Notes: generated by a model from the sequence alone, not told the origin. Positions 1-11,027 are shown, counted from the first letter of the stretch. The stretch: 64,000 nt of DNA from Hetaerina americana (GCA_022747635.1 JAKTNV010000173.1:186001-250000), one strand, 5' to 3'. Numbers and translations are program-made.

Positions 1-178
1 CAGACAGAATAGATTGATATTTGGTGCACTTCGCAGAGATGATTAAGTGATAGTCAGTCAGATAGCTATGTGTTTGTAAACATTGTTATGTGTGCTAGAG
101 GAGCAATACGTGCGGTAATAAAATGAAACCTAAACCACATGATTACCGATAAGTAGGAAAACTAAGTTAAACATTTTA

Positions 179-470
179 GTGGGAGGAAATAAACCAGAGC
201 AGGTGGAACACGTCTTGTATTTGGGCAGTATTTTAGAGGGAAATGGGCATAGAAGTGGTGGCATGAGGAGATTATTTTGGTTTGAGAAAACAGCGTTCAC
301 AATACGAAAGAAATATATGAGAGGTACACTAAGTAATGATCTAAATCCACATTTACACAAAAACACCGCGATACACCGAAAAGGTATGTGGCAGGAGTTG
401 TATGCACCAGGCGGAAAGAGGATAATGCGACGGGAAGGATTTTTAAGGTGTTAGGAAATGAGAAAAAACT
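179..470 (+). repeat. RTE-like LINE fragment, region downstream of RT
   Basis: The frame from 179 reads GGNKPEQVEHVLYLGSIL and then RKKYMRGTLS. This matches the segment after the reverse transcriptase core of the LINE copy at 40.6-40.9 kb (KKLEQVEQFTYLGSVL ... RRELMRGTLSKA). The frame breaks around 300-450. It is a 5'- and 3'-truncated relic with no sign of function. Confidence 0.7.
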
Positions 471-804
471 TCCTATCCGAATTCCTGAAAATACATGCAT
501 GGCGCTGCAAATTCTTATACATTTTAGGAGCAAACTTAAATTTGAACGAGTGTTACCCACAAGTAGTGTTACACAAAGTTTTGAGCAAGAAATTTTTAAT
601 CACCATTGAAGTTCTCGGGTGTATTGAATAGAACGAAATAAGAATGAACAGTCACCACTTAAACGATAAACCGCCACCACTACCAAGGCAGGTCACGCGG
701 AACTGGTAAGCGAGAGGGAATACTCTCTTAACCTTTTAGAATAAAACGTAAGGAATAGATTAGTGAATACTTTGACTTGGAGAATAGTGCTTTATCTCTT
801 TTTT
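471..804. other. Unassigned flank
   Basis: No gene or repeat recognised. Short frames only; some of it may be further decayed LINE sequence. Confidence 0.4.
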
Positions 805-1120
805 GGTAGTAGTAGTATTTAGGGGAGGCGACCGGCAGCTGAGGTCATTTGCGCCATAGGGAATGGACAGGAAAGGATGAAGGGTGGAGAGATACTCGTC
901 GTCGGCATTAGCCTACTCTTTAGGAAAGGCGCCAAGGGGTCCGCAGCTTAAAGTCCCATCCGACGCACGGCGTACTCACTCAAAGTGCCCTCCACAAGCA
1001 CCCTAAGTAGGGATCGAGATACCACTGAAAATATTCAACACCGCCGGGATTTCAACCCCGGGCTCTCTGGGTGGGAAGCCAGTACGATAGCCCCCGCACC
1101 ATCTCGATCCCCATGGATAT
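805..1120 (-). mobile_element. SINE family B copy
   Basis: About 315 bp shared with 58095-58420 and with the split copy at 60930-62455. Read on the minus strand, the head at 1040-1120 has a tRNA-like B box (GGGTTGAAATCCC) after an A-box-like GATGGTGCGGGGGC, so it is probably tRNA-derived. Shared landmarks on the plus strand are GGCGCCAAGGGGTCCGC, CGGCGTACTCACTCAAAGTG and TAGGGATCGAGATA. No protein is expected. Confidence 0.75.
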
Positions 1121-1139
1121 TGGACTTAGCATTTAAGAC

Positions 1140-1550
1140 TATATGCGGATGAGCATAGGTTCAAAGCTTTTGAGACGTGGGCAAGGCGGAGAATTGAGAA
1201 AATAATTTGGGCAGTGAGGAGGAAAATTATAAAGTTTTAAAAATGGCTAGCGAAGAGAGTAATCTGCTGGATGATATCCCAAAAAGGCAGGTTAAAGTAG
1301 CTGGAGGATATATTGAGTGGTGGTGATATGCTGAAGTTCGTGATAGATAGGAGAATGTTAAAACAGCGGGGTGGACAAGGGAAGAGTGTAGTCACAGTTA
1401 TTTGACACCATGAAGTTAGGCAGAATTTTGGAAGAAATTTAGATAGAAAGGATGTTGGGAACCTAAGTGTGAGTTCTCGTGATGCCTAGAATAGTCGTTA
1501 TTATCCGTCCAAAACATACCCTTCGTGGGTGGAATTATTTGTGTGAATGA
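1140..1550 (+). repeat. RTE-like LINE 3' end
   Basis: Broken frames give FKAFETWARRRIEKIIWAV and then GGDMLKFVIDRRMLKQRG, matching the C-terminal tail FVIEGRM-LGKRGKGR of the copy at 40.3-40.5 kb. Downstream at 1500-1530 is the 3' UTR landmark TCCAAAACATACCC, also seen at 4495. Non-coding relic. Confidence 0.65.
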
Positions 1551-2539
1551 ATTATTAAAACTGGTAGGTGTTGACAATTTATTTCACTTTGCTTTCTTCT
1601 CCCATGAAAGATTGACTTTTCTTTTTCCAAATTTAATGTTAACTTGTTTCAACTGTCTACATTGGTTGTAAAATTGTATATAGTCTTTTATTCTGTCGTC
1701 GTTTAATTACTTGCTGAGTAGGCACGATCCCGATGCATTGGAGCTAGATTCGTGAAACGTTTTTATGTGACTGAGTAGTGCATCAAGATTATTAGAGGAT
1801 CTATTTTGGGAATAATTTAAGGAGTGAAGGCTAAATTACAGATTGGACCTCTTGCATTAATCGTAAGGATATCTCTTTAGCAATGATGTTGAAAATGTAT
1901 TATTAGCCCAAAGTATTATGATAGGAGAGATCGTTTTAGCAAAATTCTTGAGAGTAAGTGCAGAACAGATAGATAGAAGATGCCATTTTTCCCGCGAGCA
2001 ATATGGGATCAGAATAAAATAGCGTTTGTCCGACCGCGCTAGTGGGAAATGTGTTTCGGGTCAAGGGTAGTCTGGTGTGTAATCACCCCCTGCCAAACAC
2101 CTTGGTGATTGCTGGAAAGGAACTAAATAAATTTGAAAAATTAAAAAATAATTAATAATGCCCCATTTTTGTGTGCAGAGAATTCAGGTTTGAGCAATGC
2201 GTCCAACATGCGGAATTTTATTGAAACACTCATTTACGCTCGTCCGCAAAGTCGGTTGGAATTTAGGACTCCCAGAGGGACTTGATTTTGCTTCTTATTT
2301 TTTCCGTAAAATATACTTACCTATTCTAGCGGCTCGGCTTACGAATCGAGGCATGCATTTGTTTAGAGTACCGCGGGGAGGAGTTGTCTGTGTTTCCGTA
2401 TCCCAGCAAAGTCCTTGCGGCGCCTGGCAATAAAAAAAAATAAAATTCCTTCGCTAGGTCTCTCATCGATTACAATCCCGAAAGTATTTTGAAAAATTCA
2501 AACGCCGGAGGAGGTAAACATTAACATCAGAGAGCATAA
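1551..2539. other. AT-rich unassigned sequence
   Basis: No motif recognised. The 78-aa frame at 2197-2433 has no family signature. Confidence 0.5.
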
Positions 2540-2660
2540 AATGGCGTAGGTGGAGCAGTTTACGTACCTTGGAAGTGTTGTGGATGAAGATGGTTAAAGT
2601 AGCAGGGAGCATTAGAAGGAGAATTCAGCTAGCCTAGCAGACTTTAAAAAGGAGGAATTT
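2540..2660 (+). repeat. RTE-like LINE fragment
   Basis: Encodes VEQFTYLGSVVDEDG followed by a stop and SSREH, the same 'VEQFTYLGS' block as at 40.8 kb. A small truncated piece. Confidence 0.65.
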
Positions 2661-3004
2661 TATGACAGAAATCTAGCACTAGAGTATTTGGGGAAGAATA
2701 TTGAAAACATTGCCGTGGAACATAATATGCTAATTGCTCCATACATTTCGGAACACCGTTTTTTTTCGATTCTTAAGACAGCTATCGAGGGAATTTTTTC
2801 GCACTCGATTTCCTTTCTTTTCTATGCTCCATTTATAATTATACTCATCACAACTGTTCAAATGGACGGCTAACCTTTTTCCTTGAAATTAATAGCTCCG
2901 CCGAATTCTATTTATTTTTTTACTGTCAACTTAAGTAATATTTTTTTAACGGATCGGAAACAATGTTGTTGAAGCAAGATGGTAGGCGTAGAGTAGAGGT
3001 TTTT
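2661..3004. other. AT-rich unassigned sequence
   Basis: Nothing recognised beyond T-rich runs. Confidence 0.4.
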
Positions 3005-3415
3005 AAATTGTGGGTGTGAAGAAGTATATTAAAAGTATAGTGCAATCAACGGAAAGGAAAAGAAAACGAGGAAGTGATAGTAATGGTGGGGGAGGAGAGA
3101 GGATGATTGGGAGAAATGCAAAGGAGACAGGGAAAATGAATGCAGAGCATTGTGTAGACAATGGGATGTTGAAGACTGTGATTTAGAGGGGAGAATGTCA
3201 AGCAAGTGATGAAATGGAAGGAATAGGATTGGAGTATTGGACGGAGTGATGGGAGGAAAGAAGTAAGTGGCATTGAAGAGTGGTTTGTTGCAGTGTTAGA
3301 TGGCAGATGTTTTGGTTGGTGAGGCAAAATAATTATCGTTGTACAGTCGCATAATCATAGTCCATCAAAAAACCTCTTATCCGGTAGATAGCCAATAATA
3401 ATAATAATAATAATG
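3005..3415 (+). repeat. RTE-like LINE 3' end with (AAT)n tail
   Basis: The purine-rich strand matches the LINE tail (MLKTVIEGRM equivalent at about 3170-3200). It runs into the 3' terminal block AAAACCTCTTATCCGGTAGA at 3370-3390 and then AATAATAATAATAATAAT at 3397-3414. The same ending (ACCGGTAGAATACCAT then AATAAT, read on the minus strand) occurs at 19.87-19.91 kb, so the family seems to end in a trinucleotide tail. Confidence 0.7.
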
Positions 3416-3439
3416 GTATATGCACGTACTTTTACACAC

Positions 3440-4140
3440 ATATGAACCAAGACATATCTACGAGTACAAGATCTATATCTACATCTACTTAATACCCCGC
3501 AAGCCGCCGCAAGGGCGTGTGGCGGGGGGTGTTAGGACCCCCACCCGTAATTTAGAAAAGAAAAAAAACCGCATGCAAGAACCACAAATTCATACATTCA
3601 CAAAAAACACATGGCATACATTCATGCAAGAACACTTACACCCCACACATATGCAAACACTCAACCTACATCTTACATACACATGCACCTGAAAGTATAC
3701 CTAACATCTTTGCAATGTTTAATTTTGTTCCGACTTGTAAATTCAATAATTTTAATATTTCTAAAGTGACTTTGGTTTCTTACTATTATGAGTTCTTATT
3801 GTTCGGGGAAAGAATGAGTATTTGTATCTATCTGTACTGGAATCTATCTCCCTTATTTTATCTTTGTGGTCTCATCTACCTAAGTAGTGTGGGGCCATTA
3901 TAATTCCTTCAGTGTCATAGTTAAACTCGTTGGTTCGGAACCTTTCTAAAAGTCTAAACCTCGCTTGTTCTCTCCGTACTTCAAGTGGTTCCCAGCCTAA
4001 ATCCCCTAAGAGGTCTGTCACACTTGTGTTCTTATCATAACAATTTTTAACGAATCTAGCGGATTTTCTCTGGCTAGATACTTACACATAGGGGATAAAC
4101 TTTTCCGAGGAGAACATTGTAGATTCTCTCTCATTAATAT
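3440..4140 (-). repeat. CR1/Jockey-like LINE: C-terminus plus 3' UTR
   Basis: The minus strand decodes as ARFVKNCYDKNTSVTDLL then LGWEPLEVRREQARFRLL and, about 70 residues later, DRYKYSFFPRTIRTHNS. This is the classic end of CR1/Jockey-type reverse transcriptase proteins ('SVT..L..L.W..LE.RR' and 'FFPRTI..WN'). The 3' UTR runs from 3700 down to about 3440 and contains a GC-rich hairpin-like block at 3497-3530. The same 3' UTR recurs at 56800-57150 and partly at 23720-23830. Stops and indels make it a pseudo-copy. Confidence 0.75.
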
Positions 4141-4169
4141 TTATTTAAAATGCTATATTCAAGTAAAAA

Positions 4170-4550
4170 AGTCAGGAGTCGCTGATTTAAAAAATGTTTT
4201 GAAGCTGATATAATTAAACAGATAAGATGTTAGTGAAAATCTTGGGAGCTTATGGTTGGATACGGAGAATTTTGATCGGCGATGGATTACTGAAAACTGT
4301 GATATTATAAATGGGAGAAGGTTAGGCAAGCGAGGCAGGAATAGGAATGGAATTGGCATGTTAGACGGAACAAAGGCCGGAAGGTAAAATGGGGAATTGA
4401 TAAAGGGTTTTACTGTAGTGTCGGATGCCAGGTTGTGCTTTTTTTGTTAGGAGATGCTTTGTACTCTCCCGGTGTTTTGCCTCTCCGGCCATCCAAAACA
4501 TACCCTAAACGGTATGATACCTTAACAATAAGCGCCTCCGCTTGCCGTAA
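4170..4550 (+). repeat. RTE-like LINE 3' end
   Basis: Reads NGRRLGKRGRNRNGIGML DGTKAGR, colinear with GKRGKGRNRIGMLDGR of the 40.3-kb copy. It is followed by the 3' UTR landmark CCAAAACATACCCTAAACGG at 4493-4512. Truncated. Confidence 0.7.
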
Positions 4551-4955
4551 ACTTTTAAATAGCCGGTCACTGGACGATTGGAGGGTAAAAAAGTCTCACG
4601 AGTCGGTGACCGCGTCCAGTTACCCTTCCTCGGAAGGATGACTACATTGGTCTCTGCAATGGAGGGACCCTTCGCGAGCGGAGATCGTTTCAGGCGGAGG
4701 ACAGTCCGGAGGGAAGGGAATTTATCAGCCGAGCGCCATTAATCTAAGTCGTTCCGTTTGCCAACGGCAGACTGCTAGATCTCCCGCCGGCGGCACTTTG
4801 CCTTCTGAATAAAGAGAGGTCTCCATCTCTCTCTCTCTCTCGAATTTATGGTCTCGTTCCACTTTTCCGTCCACTTGTCACTCCGCGGCTGGTGCTAAAA
4901 AGGAAACTCCTTTGAATGATTAAAACGATGACAGTGAAGAGCTGGGGAGAGAGGG
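4551..4955. other. Moderately GC-rich unassigned sequence with (CT)n
   Basis: No coding signal I can support. Contains a (CT)n run at about 4827-4841. Confidence 0.4.
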
Positions 4956-4959
4956 GAAA

Positions 4960-5075
4960 CTGGTATATATATATAAATAGAATATATATATATATATACA
5001 TATGCATTTATATATATTTGTGTATATATATATATATGCATATGCATATATATATATATATATTTTTTTTTTTTT
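4960..5075. repeat. (TA)n/(TATGCA)n microsatellite with T run
   Basis: Alternating TA with ATATGCATAT interruptions, ending in about 15 T. Non-coding. Confidence 0.9.
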
Positions 5076-5439
5076 TCTATTTACATTTTCTATTTAGCTA
5101 CAAAGGAGTCCCTAATAGCTACAAAGATTGTAGTCCAGGTTTATAGAAAGGTTTAATCGTGCTTGACATTGCCTATTTGCTATAGAGTTGAAATTTATAT
5201 ATATTTTTAAATCTTAGTGTAGACAACCGAAAAATATTAGGAGATGTAGAATCCCACACTGATATAATCAAATACTTCTTCTAAATGATTCCTTTTACAC
5301 AGCTTTTGATCACAACTCAATGAAGTTTCCTTCAAAGCATTCGGTCTATTAAGTTTCTGCCTATTATATGGTTCCTTGTGACCATTATCATTTACGTATA
5401 ACGGAAATTTCATTTTTATTTTCCCTACATTATTTCGTG
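5076..5439. other. AT-rich unassigned sequence
   Basis: Nothing recognised. Confidence 0.4.
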
Positions 5440-5745
5440 ACTTCTGCCCACCGTAGTCCTATGTTAAAGACTTCCTCTCTTCCCCCTCCTGTATCCCGCT
5501 TACCCAACATTTTCCTTTCCGTCATGCATCATAAATGCACTCTGCCTCTCAATATTTCCTCCATCCACTTTCTCTGCCTTTTTTTGATTTCTCCCAGCAA
5601 CTTCCTCCCTTCGCCCATCCTGTATAAGACTTCATCGTTTGCCTTCCTCTCTGCCTCACTTATTTTTGCTATTCGCCGTCACACCGACTGGTTTCAAACT
5701 CCTCCAAATCACGCTCATACCCTTTCCTCAGAGAGCATTTATTAT
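5440..5745 (-). repeat. RTE-like LINE 3' fragment
   Basis: The plus strand shows the pyrimidine-rich antisense of the LINE tail (TTACCCAACATTTTCC ... GATTTCTCCCAGCAACTTCC ... TTCATCGTTTGCC), colinear with 40385-40560. The 192-aa plus-strand frame crossing it is antisense shadow. Confidence 0.65.
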
Positions 5746-5759
5746 TATTATAAATACGA

Positions 5760-6103
5760 TAGCTTCAAGTCGACCATTTGGTCGGATAGTAACTTAGGCG
5801 GCAAGAAAGAAGTGATACAAATATTACTCATGCGAGAATTAAAAAATAAATTCCGACACATGTACCACATATTTCCCCAAAAATTTCAACCAATTTTTCC
5901 TCATCCTTGTCATAAACTCCCCAATGTTACTTGGGAAGGGTTCTAGGACTCTCATGGGTAGAGTATTCCAATCTCCTATCCCGCAATTTAAAATCAAATA
6001 TTTTCCAATATTAGCACAATACCTTCGCGGCTTTATATTAAAAATATGGTCTTTCCTCCCCAGATAGTACAGATTTTCTGTAATATCTCTCCATGCGGCA
6101 TCT
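5760..6103 (-). repeat. CR1-like LINE, extreme C-terminus (distal half of a split copy)
   Basis: The minus frame reads LYYLGRKDHIF ... YLILNCGIGDWNTLPMRV then GEFMTRMRKNWLKFLGK. The 'WN.LP..V' block and a terminal Lys/Trp-rich segment are typical of CR1/Jockey LINE ends. The reading continues upstream in 7394-7840 once the mariner 6105-7393 is removed, so the two blocks were one element. Confidence 0.7.
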
Positions 6104-6104
6104 A

Positions 6105-7393
6105 CAGGGTTCGTCCGGAAAGTAAGTGTACTGATTTTTTCCCGCCGCTCCAGGCGCGCCCAGCACCGCTCTGACGGGCTGCGATTGGAGGGGGGTATGT
6201 TGGCAAGCGACGCTGAAAAAGGCAGTCGGCTCTGAGCTGTGGTGTAGTGAGGAGCTCTGTTAACGCGAACCTCCACGCTCGACCCACGTCACGGAACGCG
6301 ATGCCGAAGTTTTTGGAGCAGCGTTATTCCATCAAATTTGCGGTAAAGCTTGGGAAATCGTCTACCGAAACTGTCGGTATGATTAACCAGGCTTACGGGG
6401 AGTCAGCCATGTCCAGAAACATGATCTTTCGGTGGCACAAGATGTTCGTGGAGGGCAGAGAAGAGGTCGACGACGAACCACGGCCTGGACGCCCATCAAC
6501 GACGCTCACCGACGAAAATGTGCGAAAAGTTCGCGATGTACTGAACTCTGATCGTCGTCTTAGTGTTCGGATGATAGCAGAGCAGTGTAATGTGCCAAAA
6601 ACAAGAGTGCACGAGATTATTAGGCACCAATTACAGATGCGAAAAATTTGTGCAAAGTTGGTGCCGAAAGTGCTCAGTGATGATCAAAGACTCAATCGTT
6701 TGGAAATCGCGACACAACTTGCGGATCACTGCAAAAATGATCCACATTTTTTAGAGAACGTTGTTTCGGGTGACGAGACGTGGATCTTTGAGTACGACCC
6801 GGAGTCGAAGAGACAAAGTGCGGAGTGGCACACCCCATCATCACCCCGTCAAAAGAAAGCTCGCATGAGCAAATCTCGGATCAAGACGATGCTCATTGTC
6901 TTTTTTGACAAAAGGGGAGTCGTCCACTACGAATTACTGTAAATGCTGCATTTTACGTCCAAGTGCTCTACAGGCTTCGAAAACGAGTCGCCCGCGTCCG
7001 GCCAGCGATCAAAAACATCTGGCGGCTGCATCACGACAATGCGCCGTCTCACACCGCGCTTGTCGTGTCGGACTTCTTGGCCAAGCACGGCGTGGCAACG
7101 CTGCCACACCCGCCCTACAGCCCGGACTTGGCACCACCGGACTTCTTTCTGTTCCCGAAGATAAAGAGGAGTTTGAAAGGAACTTTGGACGCCGTCAAAG
7201 AGGCCGTGACGACGTGTCTTCGAGAGGTTCCCGATGATGCCTTCGCGGGAGCGTTCCAGGAATGGGAACGCCGCTGGAACAAGTGTATCGACTCACAAGG
7301 GTCCTATTTTGAGGAATATTAGCTTAAGATATGTAAAAGTGTAATACATTTTTTTTCTTGAGCTCAGTACACTTATTTTCCGGACGAACCCTG
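6105..7393 (+). mobile_element. Near full-length mariner element, copy 1
   Basis: Inverted repeats of about 29 bp: the left starts CAGGGTTCGTCCGGAAAGTA at 6105. The right is its complement ending at 7393 with one A/G difference. TA target duplications lie at 6103-6104 and 7394-7395. Length 1289 bp, about 1.3 kb as expected for mariners. Compared with the same-family copy at 27083-28011, this one keeps the central coding region but lacks 12 bp near 7180. It is inserted in a CR1-like LINE. Confidence 0.95.
6301..7322 (+). pseudogene. mariner transposase, frameshifted
   Basis: The enzyme would cut and paste the element at TA sites. I place the start at 6301 (MPKFLEQRYSIKFAVKLGK) because it aligns with copy 2 at 27280; the upstream in-frame ATG at 6247 is in the 5' UTR. 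Paired helix-turn-helix region about residues 1-115 (FRWHKMFVEGREE, DEPRPGRPS). The first catalytic Asp is in SGDETWIFEYDPES (about 6770). The frame ends at a stop at 6940-6942 and resumes in another frame from about 6955 (VLYRLRKRVARVRPAIKN). It then holds HHDNAPSHT and PYSPDLAPPDFF with 34 residues between the two Asp, i.e. the D,D34D mariner triad. A four-residue in-frame deletion (RYGT in copy 2) follows KRSLKGT. It ends GSYFEEY at 7322. All catalytic Asp survive but the shift makes it a pseudogene. Confidence 0.9.
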
Positions 7394-7840
7394 TATTAGC
7401 AGCAGCTAATATAAGGTTCTTATATGCACTTCTGGCATGGTTTCTCCCTCATTGAGTCGAACGATTTCTAAGCCAATTTTTCAACATTTCAGTTACGCTA
7501 TCCTTTCTAATGAAATTTCCCGTTGAAATAGCTTGCGACTAGTCTAGTAACTTTCCCCAATACTTTCATCTCCATGGCAAGAAAACAATCACATACTGAA
7601 GTCCAGTATTCTAAAATAGGCTTAGCAACAGTTTTTTAAAAGCAAAATCCTTTGTTTCATTAGAGCTCTTTCCCAGAGTTCTCATAACAAAGTGTAAAGC
7701 TCTAGTTACAATACGTTCAATATGTGATCTCCAATTTAAACCGTGTCTAGGATTACCCCTAGATAATTGGAGTGAGTGTATGCGTCACATTCCTTAAGCG
7801 CTGCGCTCCATATTAAAGTGTTTACTATTTTTTTCACATC
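7394..7840 (-). repeat. CR1-like LINE, proximal half of the split C-terminus
   Basis: Minus-strand reading with shifts gives KPILEYWTSVCDCFLAMEMK then LGKVTRLVASYFNGKFH, comparable to the 'ILEY.S.VWDP......LE.VQ' block near the end of CR1-type RT. It is separated from 5760-6103 only by the mariner insertion. Confidence 0.6.
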
Positions 7841-9504
7841 ATTACACCGATTATTCGAATTAATTTAATGTTGTAAAGTGTTTGCTGCGTAATCGCTCCT
7901 ACCCCAACATCCAGTGCCATACACCCAAATAAAACGATTTTACCTATTAAACTCAGTTCTTTGAAGATCATCTGAATTAAATTTTGAAACACTTCAGAGA
8001 AGATCAACTGCATTTAAAAATGTTGTAACACCGCAGAACTATGGAAAGGAGTGACTATGGTAAAATAATTTCAACATAGTGTACATTCGCCAACTGTTTA
8101 TCTTTTTTACATTCAAATCTGCCTTTAGATTGAGTATTATTCTTTTTTGCTCCCCACATGGACGTACATTTTGTGAAGGAGAATCCATTCAATGGAGCAA
8201 TCATCTATTTTTATCCCATTTCCGCATGGCGCAAAATGTGGTTGATTACTCCTGCCTGTCCTCCGTCTTTTCAGTTGCGAACTTGCTCCCTTGGCGTGAC
8301 GAAAGAGCAAGAAGGATTTCAACCGAGCATCTCACCACAATCATCCGCCTCTATCAGTGCTTTCATTTCGACTTTGGTCAATCTCGAAATTTCGGTTTCC
8401 CGACGTCGAATCCAGGCTCGTCTGCGACTCCAGTCCTTCCGGGCGATTCGAATCTCAGACGTCCCACCCGGATTCGCAAAGCCTCTCCCAGGGAATTCCA
8501 CATCGTTCCGAGCGTGTGGAATGGATTCGCAATTGATTTCGCGCCATTTCGCTTGGTTCGGGGGAGCGAGCGGGCGACGACGTTTATATACGGGGACGGA
8601 ATGAGGAGAAAAGCGAAGAGGAAAGCCGGGGTTATGCGGGTGAGGCCGAGAAGTCTCCCGCCCCCATAAAAAAAAAATTCTCTAGCTTCAAGTCCCTAGC
8701 TCCCGTTGTTGCAGTTTTTTTTCTTTTTTTTATCTCTCTCTTCATTTTATCAGTTCCTCCCCTCTCGTTTCATCCCCTCCACTCTTCCCACCCCCCCATC
8801 AGTTTCTCCATTTCCAACACCCTCCGCCCCCACCATAATCTCGCTCCGTGTCGGTGCAGGGGGGTGGGGGATTATTTCCCCTCTTCCCCAAAGATTAAGT
8901 GCGCGCCGAGGCTTACGTAGGAAGGAGCCATCTTCGCTTTTGGCATTTCGGGGTCCTTTCTGTATTTTTTTTTCTCCTCTGGCTCGTATCCCGGCTAAAG
9001 GGGGACGATCAATTCTCTACCTTCCCCTCTCTTCCCGACGCTCACTCCCTTAGTCCATATTCTCCTTTAAGGAAAAAGCAGAAAACTTAGAAACGAGGTC
9101 GCTTTTTGGACGTGAGGACCAGGGAAAAAAGGAGAGAGGGGGGAGGTCAGAGGCGAATGGAAGGGAAGAAAGCTTTTTTGGGATGAAAAACCGGCTCTTT
9201 CGAGTGTCTTGACGTGTGATCAGTGGTTGATGGAATGCCGTAAGCTGTGATTATTATACCCTGAGGCGATTTCGGTCGGTCTTTCAGATAGATGGATTTT
9301 GAAGGAATGAATTTATTCGCGCAGGCAATCGTATAATTTCTCGACAAGGGAGCGCTAAGGAGATACTATGAAAAAATTACGGAAAGAGATGACGAGATTG
9401 AAATAACTTTATAGCCGTCTTTACCGCGGAAAGTAGTTTATTTTTTTATGGAACCTTAGTTCTTAGTATTTTTATTTGGTAGGCTACCTTTTATAATAGA
9501 TTTA
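7841..9504. other. Unassigned sequence with CpG-containing and pyrimidine-rich blocks
   Basis: 8150-8670 is GC-richer and open in several frames on both strands (8079-8669 and 8158-8604 plus, 8319-8501 minus). That is what GC-rich non-coding DNA gives by chance, and no domain is recognisable. 8700-9060 is strongly C/T-rich. A TATA-like GTTTATATACGG lies at about 8580. It could be host regulatory DNA, but there is no proof. Confidence 0.35.
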
Positions 9505-9826
9505 TGATGAAGATGAGGTGGGGCAACGCTGCCCTACAGCCCCCATGTGGCACCACTTGACTTCTTTCTTTTTGTTCCCAAGAATGAAAAGGAGCTTTGA
9601 AGGCAACCATTTTGGAACGCTGGATAACGCCAACGAGGTCGTGACGAGATGCCTGAACAAGAGTCCTCGTCGACACCCACAGGAAGCTTACTGCGACCGG
9701 CAGAGACGCTTGCATCGGTGCTCCGATACACAAGGGTGCAACTTTGAAGAATTTTAGTTTTTCGCATTTTTATCTGCGATATCTTTTTTCCCGGATTTAT
9801 TCTACTTATTTTTGTGACGAATCCTG
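9505..9826 (+). mobile_element. 5'-truncated mariner remnant
   Basis: The frame ending at 9757 encodes FFLFPRMKRSFEGNHFGTLD then CSDTQGCNFEEF, the transposase C-terminus of the family at 6105. The 3' end ACGAATCCTG at 9817-9826 matches its inverted repeat (ACGAACCCTG). The left end and most of the gene are gone. Confidence 0.8.
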
Positions 9827-9959
9827 CATGAATTGATATTGAATGGGAAAATTCGGAGTTTTGGAAACTTGCTCACCGTCTGTTATAAATTACATTCCAA
9901 TCCGTTAATCTCTTGACCCATATTTGAAGCGGACAGCAATGATGATCTCTTGATGCAAA

Positions 9960-10640
9960 ACACTTATCACGCCTGCATTTCTTAGCCTCGCATAGTACGA
10001 CACTACCTGGCATCTCACTCTACTATAGAAATTGCTTCAATTCCATGCACATTCTACCTCCTTTCTATCCGCTCAATTTTCCTACCATTTTCCGTCTAAT
10101 GTCTCTCTTAGGGGTTAGGTGGTAGAAGAGACTCCATAGTCTCAATCTCGCTCAAAAATAAAGACGGCTATCTATCTATCTATCCACCTATCTATCTAGC
10201 TATATTGTCTAATGTTCTTTCCTCTATCACAGCGTTCAATATTCCGTCGCATATCAAAATAATCTGCATCAACATTTCCTGCTTCCTTTGGATTTCTATA
10301 AACCATCCCCTCTCTTCCCCCACCATATTTACCACTTCCTCGTTTGTTTTTCTTTCTGTTCATTTTACTTACCCCATCCTTCTCCACTCCCACATCACAA
10401 AAGGCTCCAATCACCTCTCATATCATCTATTCCTTTAACCACCTCCAAGTAGTATAAAACCGTGCTCAACGCCAAAGTATTCAATGGTTTTTTCATGATA
10501 TCCTTACTCAACGTCCCAGTTGTCAATTCCCTCCACCGTGTGAAACTTTCTTTGCTCAACAGAATTCTACTTCTTGTATCCCTACCAAAATTGTCATCAT
10601 GGTTATCGATTACATCAATGAAAGAATTTTTGTCTGACAA
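9960..10640 (-). repeat. RTE-like LINE 3' region with internal (TATC)n
   Basis: Two 3'-region stretches (9990-10140 and 10205-10640) flank a (CTAT)n run at 10166-10204. The antisense reads RYGGGREGMVYRNPKEAGN and LTTGTLSKDIMKKPLNTLA, matching the LINE blocks MVGEARGLLGEI and MRGTLSKAVKKRLVKTSI. Probably two overlapping 3' ends or one rearranged copy. Confidence 0.6.
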
Positions 10641-10773
10641 TTATACAAGATTGTAACGTCTAAAATGGGGTGAACATGAATAAATGTTACACTTTCAGGT
10701 TTAACTTTGTGGAATTCCTTCAAGATGATGGTGAAAAAGAAACTTTACTCTATTACAATAAAGATTTAATATT

Positions 10774-10815
10774 TCACGGCCATGGTTTTGATGCTGTGTA
10801 TCATCATCAGGTAAC
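10774..10815 (-). ncRNA. Degenerate hammerhead-ribozyme-like motif (left arm)
   Basis: Minus-strand partner of 10985-11027. CTGATGA is present (10804-10810) with a paired stem II (GATG/CATC), but GAAAC has become AAAAC and the cleavage triplet GTC has become GCC. Expected to be inactive. Confidence 0.5.
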
Positions 10816-10984
10816 ATACATCAACATTTTTCGAACTTATATAGTCCAGCTTTAAGAAGGGAATAAGGTAGGGGGAGTAAGACTTTTTACTCCCCCTACC
10901 TTACCCCTTCTCCTCTCCCTTACTCCCCCTACCATACTCTCTTCTTGAAGCCGGACTATATAAGTTAGAAAAATGTTGATGTAT

Positions 10985-11027
10985 GTTACCTGATGATGAT
11001 GTACAGCATCGAAACCATGGTCGTGAA
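10985..11027 (+). ncRNA. Hammerhead-ribozyme-like motif (right arm)
   Basis: Order: helix I strand GTTAC (10985-10989), core CTGATGA (10990-10996), one extra T, stem II GATG-TACAG-CATC (10998-11010), core GAA, stem III ACC-AT-GGT, then C at 11022. This gives a GTC cleavage triplet, followed by helix I return strand GTGAA. All universally conserved core bases are present. The extra T before stem II is not in the textbook core but recurs at the other two loci. Minimal type I hammerheads with tiny stem III are known from Penelope-like elements. Confidence 0.6.

Noticed and set aside
5368..5946. 192-aa plus-strand frame
   Set aside because: Antisense of an RTE-like LINE tail running into CR1-like sequence; composition follows the C/T bias of that strand.
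6247..6300. Upstream ATG extending the mariner transposase
   Set aside because: The 18 extra codons lie in the 5' UTR; the conserved start MPKFLEQRYS is at 6301 and is shared with the 27-kb copy, where the upstream ATG is not in use.
8079..8669. 196-aa frame in a GC-richer block
   Set aside because: Overlapping frames open on both strands show this is compositional; no motif or splice context that I can support.
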